Positions 7,426 to 16,600 of a stretch of DNA of 25,624 nucleotides are shown here, piece by piece; positions within the stretch are counted from its first letter, which is position 1, and the number at the start of each line of letters is the position of its first letter. Both the position numbers and the translations under genes were made by a program. Source of the stretch: DATKDP01 sp035546335 (GTDB lineage: Bacteria > Acidobacteriota > Thermoanaerobaculia > Gp7-AA8); contig DATKDP010000082.1 of NCBI GenBank assembly GCA_035546335.1, positions 1 through 25,624 of the forward strand. Reading direction: 5' to 3'. A model generated the notes under the pieces. That model saw only the letters and a list, made by a program, of their open reading frames with translations. It was not told the DNA's origin and did not search any database.

Positions 7426-10400
7426 ATGAAACTCTCGATGACACTGCGCCGGCTGGTCCTGTCGTTCGCTCTCCTTCTTCCTGCGATCTCCTCGCACGGC
7501 GCCATCCGGGGCACCATCATGTCTCTCGAAGGTGTGCCGCTCCCCGATGTGCGCGTGGCGGCGTTCGCGCTCGAATCGTCATCCGAACGGTTGGCTCGCC
7601 TCGTCTCCACAGCCCGCGACCGGGCCGTCCTCGCCGAGACCGTCACCGACGCGAAGGGCAACTTCACACTCGAGGTCAAGGAGCATCCGGTCGTCACGAT
7701 CATGACACAGAAAAACGGCTTCGCTCCCGCGGCGATGCTCATCGCCAGCGATGACGATGCCGGGGCCATCGCCCTCCGACCGGCCCTCGCAAAACAAGGG
7801 CGTGTCCTCGCCGGAAGCGAATCCGTTGCAGGCGCGGCCGTGATCTTTTCGGGATTCGACGGCTCGGAGCTGATCGGGCGGACGGGCGAGCATGGTTCGT
7901 TCGAAGTGAGCGACCCTTCAACCTGGGCGAATGCGGTCCTCATCATCCATCCGGATCATCCGATCACCTCCGAATCGATCGGGAGCAGATCGAAGCTCGA
8001 ATACCGGCTGCGGAAGGGCGTCACCGTGCGCGGTTCCGTGACCGGCCAGGACGGCAATCCGATCGTTGCGCGCTTCATCGCTCGGGACGGCATTCCTCTC
8101 GGCGTGTCGCGCGAGGATGGTGGGTTCGCACTCTCGAACGTTCCGTACGACTGGAAGGAAATCGATGTCGTTGCCGATGGGCTCATCGCGACGTTGACGC
8201 CAGGCAGCAGTGACGCGATCCGCCTGCGGGCCGGCTCGACGCTGCGGGGCACCCTCGTCAACGCTCGTAGCCAGCGCCCTGTCGCCGGAGCGCGTATCAT
8301 CCTCCGTGAGGGATCGACGAGCTTTGGCGGCGGGCGTTCGCTGGCCGAGACGATCACCGATGCGCGAGGACGTTATTCGATCACCCCACTCCTTCCCGGC
8401 ACCTTCGCCATCGACATCGACCATCCCGATCTCGCCGTCAGCCGCAGCACGGTCGCGTTGACGAGGGGCGAGACGATCGACAAGCTGTTGCAGGGCGCTC
8501 CGACGGCTCGCATCAGCGGAACGGTCATGAGCGAATCGAAAAAGCCGATCGCTGCGGCGCTCGTTTCCTTCGCAATCCAGGGGGCGAGACCCGGAGCTCC
8601 GATGAGTCGCCGGAGGGCTTCCGCCCTTTCCGCTCCCGACGGCCGCTTCACCGTTCGCGGAATCGAAGGAGAGGGTCAGATCGAATTAAGCGCTTTTCGG
8701 AAGGGGCTGCCCGCCGGAAAGAATGGCCCGATCGCGCTCGCCGGTGGCGAGCGCAGAAGCGGCGTGACAATCGTCATTCCACACGGCCTCGAGATCACCG
8801 GAAGAGTGTCCGATCGCAACGGGGTGGCGATCATGGGTGCAACGGTGACGCCCGCCGAAAGCGGCGAGCCACGCACCATGATGATCGCGCTCGGCCGCAG
8901 CCGTGACGAGAGCGACAGCCAGATCGTGAAGACTGCGCGCGACGGCTCGTTCGCGATCCGTCTGAAGGAAGGAAAGTACGACTTCCGCGTCCGAGCCGAA
9001 GGCTACGTGACGAGGATGGTTCGCGGCGTCGCGGTTCATCCGGGTGTCGAGCCGGTCGAGGTGACGATGACCGAGGGGGTGAGCATCGCAGGCCGCCTGC
9101 TGCGAAGCGACGGAAGCGGCGTTGCAGGGGCGATGGTCATGGTGGTCGGCGAGCAGAACAACGAGACGACCGAAGCGGACGGGAGCTTCGTTCTTTCCGA
9201 TCTCGAGCCCGGAGTCAAGACCATCGCCGTGAACAAGTTCGACGAGATGATCAGCGAGATGAAGACTGCGACGGCGCCGGCCTCCGATCTCGTCATCCGG
9301 CTCGCCGCCGGTGGCCGCATCACCGGCCGCGTCAGCTCCAGCTCGACGGGCGAGGCGATCACCGATTTTCAGGCCGGTCTCTCGAACGCGCCGAGCGCCG
9401 GCCCGGGCATTCGCATCATGGGCCCGCCGATGACTCGTTCGTTTCATCCGGAAGATGGAAGGTTCATCCTGGAGAACGTCCGTTTCGGCACTCACGAGCT
9501 CACGGTGTCGGCTCCGGGGCACGTCACCTATCGCCTCCCGGGCGTCAAGCTCGATGAGGAAAACCCTTCCGTCGAGGTCGAGATCGAGCTCGAGACAGGA
9601 GTCAGGCTCGCAGGCCGCGTGACCGGTACGGACGGTCTTCCCCTCAGCGGCGTCACCGTGCAGGCCGATGCGGAAGAGTCGGATGCCGGACCGATGCGCG
9701 GATTCGGACGCCGGGCACCGGCCATTTCGACCGACGCCAATGGCGACTATGTTCTCGAGGGGATCGAGCCGGGTGAGAGATCATTCACCTTCGCGAAGAG
9801 CGGCTTCATTCCCGAGCACAAGAGCGTACGGCTGAGCGGGCGCGAGGCGCGGCTCGACGTGCGCCTCTCGAAGGGACAGCAGGTTCGCGGCCTCGTCGTC
9901 ACCGACACCGGCGCTCCGGTGGCCGGCGCCCGCGTCAGCGCGGAGTCGTCAGCCAAGGGAGCCGGCTTCACCAGCGCGACGACGGACGAGGGCGGCGTTT
10001 TTTCGTTCGACGGACTGCCACCCGGAAGATACAACTTCCGAGGAATGAAATCGGGGCTGACGAACGGCCAGCTCGAGGACGTCGACATCGCGACGAGCGG
10101 GAACCTCCGCATCGTTCTCGGGTCGGGCGGAATCATCAGCGGGCGGGTGACCGGGCTGTCCGAATCGGAATTGAGCAATGCGATGGTGTCCGCTCAGGGA
10201 GAGAGGGGCTCGTCCGGCGCGCCGCTCGATTCGACCGGCCGTTTTCGGATCGAAGGAGCGCCCACGGGAACCGTCCGAGTCTCGGCATCGACGATGGGAT
10301 TCGGTGGTCGGAAATCTTCGCAGGCCAAGACGGTCGACGTGACATCCGGCAGCGAAGTTCATGTCGACATCGAGTTTCAGTCGGATACGGTGGTCCGCGG

Positions 10401-11400
10401 CCGTGTCACGCGCGTGGGCACCATCGTCGACAGTGCGTTGGTGAATTTCTTCCCCGACGGTCCCGCGCCTCAGACCCGAGCCATCGGCCGCACCGATCAG
10501 GACGGATACTACGAAGTGTCCGGACTGCAGGATGGGAAGTATCGCGTCGTGGTCTCGGCTCCTATGACGAGCGTCCTCTTTGAGACGACCTATTCCGTTT
10601 CGGGATCCGGCCAGTTCGACATCGACATTCCCTCGAGCGGCCTGCGCGGACGCGTCGTCGATGCGGAGAGCGGCGAGCCGATCGCCGGAGCCACCGTCAC
10701 CGTGCAGCGCGCGCGCCAGAGCGGCGGAGTGTTCTTCACCCCTGGAGCCGTCTCCGATCTCGGCGGAAATTTCCGCGTCGATTCGCTCGCGAGTGGAACC
10801 TATCAGGTTCGCGCGGAGAAGGACAAATACGGCCAGCAGATCCTCGATGCGACTCTCGGTGAGGGGGGAATCTCCCAGGAGCTTCAGTTCCGCCTCTACA
10901 AGACCGACGGGCTGACGTTCCGCGTCGTCGACGCCCGCGACGGCCGAACGCTCGAAGCGCACTTCGTGATCACCGACATGCAGGGGCGTACGGCTCACAA
11001 TGGATTCCTGCGCAGCCGTCCCGACGGTTCGACACGTGTTCAGGTCGCGGCCGGGAGCTACCGGGCGACGATCGCCGCTTCCGGTTACGCGCCGGCCACG
11101 GTGACCGTGACGGCTCCCTCGCCCGAGATCCGCATCGGGATCACGCCCGGCGGAACGCTCCTGGTCGTCTCGCGCAGCGGCGATCGCCGACGCGCCCGAA
11201 TCGTATCGGCGAGTGGAGACGAACAGCGGCCGTCGATCTGGAGCCCGTCGGGAGACTACACGATCAACCCGGGCTCGAATCGCTTCGAGCACCTCGCTCC
11301 CGGCGTCTACTCTCTGATCCTGCTCGACGACGCGGGCAATCCCGACAGGACAACCCCGGTCACGATCACCGAGGGAAGAACGACCGAGGTCGAAGTGTGA
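7426..11400 (+). CDS. Giant exported protein of ~14 carboxypeptidase-regulatory-like repeats
   Basis: 1324 residues. The signal peptide is at 1-26 (RRLVLSFALLLPAISSHGA). The rest is a chain of Ig-like carboxypeptidase D regulatory repeats of roughly 80-100 residues. Each opens with G-[RST]-V-x(4-8)-G-x-P-[IV]-A-G-A-x-V (e.g. GTLVNARSQRPVAGARI, GRVVDAESGEPIAGATV). Each then has an x-T-D-x-x-G-x-F/Y strand and an L-x-P-G-x-Y/F turn (e.g. GLPPGRYNFR). I count about 14 such openings, several degenerate. There is no enzyme domain, no C-terminal membrane anchor, no TonB-receptor barrel and no recognisable sorting tail; the last repeat ends at a short acidic tail. Likely a secreted or outer-surface structural or binding protein. 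A GGGG run about 8 bases before the ATG is the probable ribosome-binding site. A family A palindrome begins two bases after the stop. Confidence 0.9.
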   Translation: MKLSMTLRRLVLSFALLLPAISSHGAIRGTIMSLEGVPLPDVRVAAFALESSSERLARLVSTARDRAVLAETVTDAKGNFTLEVKEHPVVTIMTQKNGFAPAAMLIASDDDAGAIALRPALAKQGRVLAGSESVAGAAVIFSGFDGSELIGRTGEHGSFEVSDPSTWANAVLIIHPDHPITSESIGSRSKLEYRLRKGVTVRGSVTGQDGNPIVARFIARDGIPLGVSREDGGFALSNVPYDWKEIDVVADGLIATLTPGSSDAIRLRAGSTLRGTLVNARSQRPVAGARIILREGSTSFGGGRSLAETITDARGRYSITPLLPGTFAIDIDHPDLAVSRSTVALTRGETIDKLLQGAPTARISGTVMSESKKPIAAALVSFAIQGARPGAPMSRRRASALSAPDGRFTVRGIEGEGQIELSAFRKGLPAGKNGPIALAGGERRSGVTIVIPHGLEITGRVSDRNGVAIMGATVTPAESGEPRTMMIALGRSRDESDSQIVKTARDGSFAIRLKEGKYDFRVRAEGYVTRMVRGVAVHPGVEPVEVTMTEGVSIAGRLLRSDGSGVAGAMVMVVGEQNNETTEADGSFVLSDLEPGVKTIAVNKFDEMISEMKTATAPASDLVIRLAAGGRITGRVSSSSTGEAITDFQAGLSNAPSAGPGIRIMGPPMTRSFHPEDGRFILENVRFGTHELTVSAPGHVTYRLPGVKLDEENPSVEVEIELETGVRLAGRVTGTDGLPLSGVTVQADAEESDAGPMRGFGRRAPAISTDANGDYVLEGIEPGERSFTFAKSGFIPEHKSVRLSGREARLDVRLSKGQQVRGLVVTDTGAPVAGARVSAESSAKGAGFTSATTDEGGVFSFDGLPPGRYNFRGMKSGLTNGQLEDVDIATSGNLRIVLGSGGIISGRVTGLSESELSNAMVSAQGERGSSGAPLDSTGRFRIEGAPTGTVRVSASTMGFGGRKSSQAKTVDVTSGSEVHVDIEFQSDTVVRGRVTRVGTIVDSALVNFFPDGPAPQTRAIGRTDQDGYYEVSGLQDGKYRVVVSAPMTSVLFETTYSVSGSGQFDIDIPSSGLRGRVVDAESGEPIAGATVTVQRARQSGGVFFTPGAVSDLGGNFRVDSLASGTYQVRAEKDKYGQQILDATLGEGGISQELQFRLYKTDGLTFRVVDARDGRTLEAHFVITDMQGRTAHNGFLRSRPDGSTRVQVAAGSYRATIAASGYAPATVTVTAPSPEIRIGITPGGTLLVVSRSGDRRRARIVSASGDEQRPSIWSPSGDYTINPGSNRFEHLAPGVYSLILLDDAGNPDRTTPVTITEGRTTEVEV

Positions 11401-11402
11401 GT

Positions 11403-11521
11403 GCCGTCATCCTGAGCGAGGCGGTTGGGTGGGCGTGAGCGAAGGATCTGCGATCGGCAACTGTCTAAGAACGCAGATCCTTCACTCACACCCGCACCCC
11501 GCCCTCGTTCAGGATGACGCC
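11403..11521. repeat. Family A long inverted repeat, copy 2
   Basis: Same element as 5378-5496 in the opposite orientation (centre ATCGGCAACTGTCTAAGAA). It starts two bases after the stop of the giant repeat protein with GCCGTCATCCTGAGCGAGGC and ends AGGATGACGCC. It is followed by ACGGCCAGTGTCATTGG, the same flank as copy 1. A further degenerate fragment (GAGCGAAGCCTCGAAGGATCTGCGTTCTTAG) follows at 11568-11600. The 222-base gap 11401-11622 contains no gene. Confidence 0.82.
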
Positions 11522-11622
11522 ACGGCCAGTGTCATTGGATCTCCCCTCGGGTCCAATGAGACCGATTGAGCGAAGCCTCGAAGGATCTGCGTTCTTAGAA
11601 CACCACCTTGCCACCCAGGAGC

Positions 11623-11973
11623 TCACCGGCTCAGTCCTCGTACATACTCGGCGACCGCATCGATCTCTTCGGGGCTCATCATCCGGCCGAACCCCAGCAT
11701 CGGCGTGCCCGGCAATCCGTCGCGGATCACTCGCACGAGCGCTTCTTTCTCCGGACCGTGAGCCCATCGCTGATCGATCAGATTCGCGTTGGGATATCCC
11801 GCAGCCATCGGCATGTCGCCGGCACCCGTCATCCCGTGACACATCGCACAGCGCGTCTCGTAGAGCTCTTCGCCGAGTGCCTGGGAAGCGGCCGGCTCCT
11901 CTTGTGATGAGGGCGAACATGCTGCAGTGATGACGAGGAGCGCCGCGACGGCGGCTCGCGGGAGAGGGATCAA
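11623..11973 (-). CDS. Lipoprotein c-type cytochrome
   Basis: 116 residues, single-haem class I cytochrome c. The lipoprotein signal is AALLVITAAC with Cys19 as lipid attachment. The haem motif is CAMCH (Cys42, Cys45, His46) and the distal Met ligand is in LPGTPMLGFG (Met92). It closes with the MSPEEIDAVAEYVR helix normal for the family. It should be a membrane-anchored periplasmic electron carrier. The start is taken as the TTG at 11973, because no ATG or GTG precedes the lipobox. This TTG overlaps the TGA of the upstream gene (TTGA), so it is probably translated by coupling to that gene. A partner oxidase or reductase is not in the window. Confidence 0.88.
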   Translation of the reverse strand: MIPLPRAAVAALLVITAACSPSSQEEPAASQALGEELYETRCAMCHGMTGAGDMPMAAGYPNANLIDQRWAHGPEKEALVRVIRDGLPGTPMLGFGRMMSPEEIDAVAEYVRGLSR

Positions 11974-12599
11974 ACTTCCGTTCCCTCTTCGGTGGACTGC
12001 AGTTCGTCGTCAGGGATGGGCGGAGGCTCGAGAACCTCGGTGACGACGTCGAGCGGTGTCCGCAACCCGCGCGAGTCGAGCGGCACACCATGATTTTTCC
12101 GGTACTTTTCGAGCCGCTTGTAGAGATGATGCAGATCGTAGGTCAGGCGCATCACCGTGCGGCGCAGCTTGTACTTGATCCGGCGGAAGCCGTCGAGATC
12201 GTCGCGTCGCAAAGCCGGAAAGAACGAGGCGATCTCCGCCATCCGCTTCCGGACTTTCTCGAGATCTTTGTCCTGAATCGAGACGAATACCTCTTCGCGG
12301 TCGATCAGAAGCGGTTCGACTCCGCTCAACTGATCGTCGAGCCAGTGCCACAGCTGAACGATATCGATTCTCCGCCCCTTCGAAAGAAGACGCGTTTCCA
12401 GCAGATCGTTGCGGAAATATCCGAGGAGCTTTCTGTCATCCGCACGATTGAACTCGTCATCGCTCATGTTGCGGATGTTCCAGACGCCGAAGCGGATGAT
12501 GTCGTTCCGTGCACTGCGCAACTGCCGGATCACCTCATCGAGGATCTTCAAAGGGAGCTCTGACAGCGATTGCGGCTCTGGCTGGGGTCGCTCGGTCAT
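11970..12599 (-). CDS. Conserved-looking helical protein of unknown function
   Basis: 209 residues from the ATG at 12599. The open frame runs on to 12842, but that extension is a translation of the hairpin repeats and is rejected as coding. The protein is highly charged and helical: LPLKILDEVIRQLRSARND, RKLLGYFRNDLLETRLL, an IVQLWHWLDDQLSG segment, and a basic KYKLRRTVMRLTYDLHHLYK helix, ending in an acidic tail (DDELQSTEEGTEV). No signal peptide or membrane segment. I do not recognise the family. Its stop overlaps the TTG start of the cytochrome c gene, so the two form an operon. A role connected to the cytochrome is possible but not shown. Confidence 0.75.
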   Translation of the reverse strand: MTERPQPEPQSLSELPLKILDEVIRQLRSARNDIIRFGVWNIRNMSDDEFNRADDRKLLGYFRNDLLETRLLSKGRRIDIVQLWHWLDDQLSGVEPLLIDREEVFVSIQDKDLEKVRKRMAEIASFFPALRRDDLDGFRRIKYKLRRTVMRLTYDLHHLYKRLEKYRKNHGVPLDSRGLRTPLDVVTEVLEPPPIPDDELQSTEEGTEV

Positions 12600-12659
12600 C
12601 CGGCCGCGAAGAATACGGGATTTCGAACAAAACGCGCAACCCGCACGGCCGACCCATGT

Positions 12660-12822
12660 GGCCGAAGATTCCGATCTTCGGCCCGGTGACTGACGACACA
12701 GTGAACTATCGGCAGCACTCTCTCTTGCGCCGTGTGGCCGAAGATTCCGGTGCCACATTCGCGTTTGTACCCCTGGTTCACCACATCGTCCGTCACCAGG
12801 CCGAAGATCGGAATCTTCGGCC
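12660..12822. repeat. Family C hairpin array upstream of dut
   Basis: Three elements: a complete plus-oriented hairpin (12660-12683, loop TCCG), a half-copy broken after GGCCGAAGATTCCG (12736-12749), and a complete reverse-oriented copy (12799-12822). The first 76-base unit is closely similar to 13347-13422 on the other side of dut, including the GGTGACTGACGACAC and GGCAGCACYCTC flank sequences. The array sits between the starts of two divergent genes (12599 minus and 12880 plus) and so must contain or adjoin their promoters. No separate gene in 12600-12879. Confidence 0.88.
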
Positions 12823-12879
12823 ACTTGCGCGTCCGTACCCATGGTTCAATCGACCGCGTGATGCGAGGCGCGCGATACA

Positions 12880-13323
12880 ATGCGCGCCGTGAAGATCGCC
12901 GTCGTCAATCGCTGCTCCGACCTCCCGCTGCCGGAGCGCGCATCGCCCCATGCCGCGGGATTCGATCTCCGCGCAGCGGTCGATGCGCCTCTGGTGCTCG
13001 AGCCGGGGGGGCGGGAGCTCGTCCCCACCGGGCTGACGTTCGCCATTCCGTCAGGCCACGAAGGGCAGGTGCGGCCACGGAGCGGGCTGGCGATCCGTCA
13101 CGGCATCACCGTGCTCAACGCCCCGGGGACGATCGACGCCGATTACCGCGGCGAGGTGAAGGTGATCCTGATCAACCACGGCACCGAATCGTTCACCATC
13201 CAGCGCGGCGATCGCATCGCGCAGTTGGTCATCGCGCCGGCCATCGCCTGCGAGCTCGAAGGAGCCGAGACGATCGACGAAACAACTCGGGGAGCTGGTG
13301 GCTTCGGCAGCTCGGGACGATAG
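12880..13323 (+). CDS. dut: Deoxyuridine 5'-triphosphate nucleotidohydrolase (dUTPase)
   Basis: 147 residues, the usual length of the trimeric dUTPase. It hydrolyses dUTP to dUMP and pyrophosphate, keeping uracil out of DNA and feeding dTMP synthesis. All five family motifs are present in order: AAGFDLRA (motif 1), PTGLTFAIP (2 region), RPRSGLAIRHGI then LNAPGTIDADYRGEVKVIL with the catalytic Asp (3), GDRIAQLVI (4), and the C-terminal TTRGAGGFGSSG arm that closes the site (5). The start is ATG 12880; GTG 12889 is an alternative and a GAGG lies a little upstream. The gene is alone, with hairpin-repeat arrays on both sides. Confidence 0.97.
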   Translation: MRAVKIAVVNRCSDLPLPERASPHAAGFDLRAAVDAPLVLEPGGRELVPTGLTFAIPSGHEGQVRPRSGLAIRHGITVLNAPGTIDADYRGEVKVILINHGTESFTIQRGDRIAQLVIAPAIACELEGAETIDETTRGAGGFGSSGR

Positions 13324-13346
13324 TCCGTGGCCGAGATTCCGCAAGT

Positions 13347-13651
13347 GGCCGAAGATTCCGATCTTCGGCCCGGTGACTGACGACACCGAGAACTACTGGC
13401 AGCACCCTCCCCTACGCCATGTGGCCGAAGATTCCGATCTTCGGAGCTCCTTCGCGTCCGTACCCATGGTTCACCGCGTCGTCCGCCACCAGGCCGAAGA
13501 TCAGAATCTTCGGCCACTTGCGCGCTCGTACCCATGGTTCACCACATCGTCCGTCACCGGGCCGAAGATCGGAATCTTCGGCCACTTGCGCGCCCGTCCC
13601 CATGGTTCACCACATCGTCCGTCACCAGGCTGAAGATCGGAATCTTCGGCC
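13347..13651. repeat. Family C hairpin array between dut and the M36 protease
   Basis: Five hairpins in 305 bases between the convergent stops of dut (13323) and the protease (13665). Two are plus-oriented (13347-13370, 13423-13446; the second has lost its outer pair) and three minus-oriented (13492-13515, 13560-13583, 13628-13651). The last three are spaced exactly 68 bases apart and share the unit CACTTGCGCGC, CCCATGGTTCACC and TCGTCCGTCACC. Each hairpin has 10-nt arms (GGCCGAAGAT) around a 4-nt loop. On each side the element closest to a gene presents a UCCG loop in that gene's transcript. No repeat-spacer pattern of CRISPR type. Confidence 0.9.
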
Positions 13652-13664
13652 ACGAGGCCAACTC

Positions 13665-16600
13665 TCATTTCGCCGGAACGTAGATCGGATCGCCAGTTCG
13701 ATTGTCGATCACGGAGGCGTATCCCAAGATCCGGCCGGGACCGGAGACGACATCGATCTCGATTCGGCCGCCGCGGAAGAGAGGCGCCCCCTGGTGTACG
13801 AGGCCCGTCTGGAAGCGGCCATGAGGCCCGAGCGGAAAGAGCTTCTCCAGGAGCAGGGCGCCGCCCGCGGCGAAGAGACGGACGCGAACCACCGCTTCGT
13901 TCCCGGCGGTCTCGGCCGCACCAACATTCGTGCGGAACTCGCCCGAGCTTTCGACCTGCGTCGCGATCGCCGCGGCATCCCCCTGACCGATCGACTCCTC
14001 CCGATCACGGGCGGCGATGAACTGACCGAAGGTACCGGACGCGCCCGGCGTCCACGACCGGCTGGTGACCAGAATCCCCGCAGCGACTCGCGCTTCGATG
14101 CTCCCCGCAGCAGTCTCGAGGCCGAAGAGATCGCGAAGCACATCGCCGATCACGCGGATCTCGCCACCCTGGAGATCGAATGCGGCGGATCCCACCACCT
14201 CGCCTCCGTCCGAATGGAGCACGATCTCGCAGGATACTGTTTCGTCCGATGCGTTCGTCAGCCACAGCTCCGAGCGCCATTGCGTTTCGTGCTCACCAGG
14301 CCCGCGGGCGACCGCAGGAATCCGGACCACCCGCTCGGTGGCAGGCCGAGGCACCGCACCGACGTAAATCGGATCCCCCGACCGATTGTCGATCACCGAC
14401 CCGTACGCGGCGATCCTCGCTTCACCGCTCACGACGGCGACCTCGGCGCGTGCGGCAACGAGATCGCCACCGGTGACAAGCGGGAACTGAAGATGCCCGA
14501 ACGGCGGAACCTCGACCTCTCTGGTCGATACGAGAGCCCCATCGCCATCGAATATCTCGACTCGCACCGTTCCCCCTCCCCCTTCCACTTCGGCGAAGCC
14601 GATATTCGAGCGAAACCCGGCATCGCTCCTCAACTGCGGGATGACCAACCGATCGCCGCCGCGCGCGATGAGAGCGGTCGGTTCTGCTGCCGGGATGAAC
14701 TGCCCATACGTTCCTTCGGCAACGCGGTTATACGTTCGGCTCGTCGCCACGAGGCGGCCGACCTCCCCCTCGATCTGCAGCGTGCCGGCGCCGCCGGTGC
14801 GGAAGTGACGACCGACGACGTCATCGAGCTCGATCGTCTGACCCGGATCGATCACGATCCGAAGCGCACCGAAGTCGTCGCGCCCGTCGCTGCCGCTCGG
14901 CGTGAAGAAAAGCGTCATCGCTGCCGGCGCGCCGGCGATGCTGGCGAGACGGACGTCGGAGACGAAGTCGGTTCGCTCGGCGCCCGCAACGCGTGCGACC
15001 ACAGGAATCACGATGCGCTCCGACGACGACACCGCCCGTTTTCCGAACGGCTCATCCCCCTCGAGCCCGAGGAGAAGATCCCACGAAACGAGCCTGCCAA
15101 CGTCGTTCCGGTTGACATCGATCACCTGTAGGCTCCACGTTCCCGCCGCGATCGTCCCCTCCAGCTCCGTCAGCGGCTGCGCAGGGACTGCGTCGAGCCC
15201 GTAGGTCACCCGCAGATCGCGGCCCGGGCCGTTGTTCGGCTGCTGAAGAACGACGGAGCGTCCATCGGGCGCGAACAGGATCAGCCGGAGGTCGCCGCGG
15301 AAGGGATGCTCGATGTCGACGCGCACGAGGACGCGCTCGACCCGGCGCGGATCGGTGACCACACGATGCGACGTGATGCCGGAGCTGTTCGCATCGGGAA
15401 TCGCCAGATCGCGATCGCCGCTCTGGAACAGCGTGAGATCTCCCGCCGGACGACTCGAGCATTCGGACAGTGGGAGAATCGCGCGAGCACTGAATGCGCC
15501 GCACAGCGTCGCTGCGTTTTGACCTCCATGCAGCAGGCGATCCGCCTCGATCATCCTTCTGGCGATCGTGACGAAGCGCGGCGAAGGGGGAGCCCCGAAG
15601 GCGCTTTCGAGAACGAGTCGGTCGGTTCTTCGCCTCCCTTCCTCGACTCCATGGCTCCCGGCGAGCGTGACGAAGATCTCCCGCAGCGCCGTCGAGTAGA
15701 TCTCTCCGTTCTTGTGCTCCGTCCCCGCCTGCTGGGAAACGATGTAGTCGTTCATGGTCTTCGGCGAATCGACGCGCCGCAGACAATCGGCACCCGCCGG
15801 ATAGCCGCAAGCGGTCGAGGGTCCCTCGCCGCATCGCGCATCCCAGTCGCCGATGCAGAACGGATCGCGGCCCGACACCAGATTGCCGGCGTAGCTGGCG
15901 GAGAAGGCCCAGTAGTCGCCGAAGGCCTCACCGAGCGCTCTCGACTCACTGCTGACCGATCCGCCGAAGGTGCTCGGGGCGATCGACTCGAGAATCGCGT
16001 GTCCGTATTCGTGAAGAATGATGTCAGGGTCCTCGGCATCGTCGACGCCACCGTCGCCGAAGTAGAGCGCCCCGACGCCGAAACCGGTCGGAACGAAGAA
16101 GGAGTTGTCGGCACCGTTGACAGCGTGGGCGTCGACGCGGATCGGCCGGTCGATGATCCGTCGCACGCCGGTGTAGCCGAGGGACTGCAGGTAGCGCTGC
16201 GACCGATCGAGATGGAAGTAGGCCATCACTTCTTCGAAGCCTTTGTGACTGCGATCGAAGAGCATCGACTCGCGCGTATCGACGGGCGTGGTCGACGGAG
16301 AGTCGACATCGACGATCTCGACGTGCGGCCCAGCGAGGCGGCCGCTGCCATCGAGATCCGGAAGGACGACGTCCGTGTAGGCTTCCGGCGGAACGGCCGA
16401 AGCGGAATCGTTGTGATCGCGCAGCGAGGGATCGTTCAGCCGCTCGACAGGATTGGTCATGAACACGCGCGCCGCGGCGTTGAAGAAGAGTGGAATCGTC
16501 TCGAGCAGCTCCCCCGAGGAAGCGTCGATGAGAAAGAGCAGCGGCTCGAGCGGTGTCGAGCGAGCCACGACACGGCGAACGACGCGAAGTGTTCCTCCAT

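Noticed and set aside
12600..12842. Open frame extending the 11970-12599 gene upstream (translation with VAEDSDLRPG-like peptides)
   Set aside because: It is the translation of family C hairpin repeats, which stay open in several frames; the gene proper starts at the ATG at 12599.
13347..13651. CRISPR array
   Set aside because: Repeat and spacer are both conserved, orientation reverses inside the array, and no cas genes are present.
13419..15131. 570-residue plus-strand open frame
   Set aside because: Starts in the hairpin array and then runs antisense to the M36 protease; the composition is arginine/aspartate-rich as expected of an antisense frame in GC-rich DNA.
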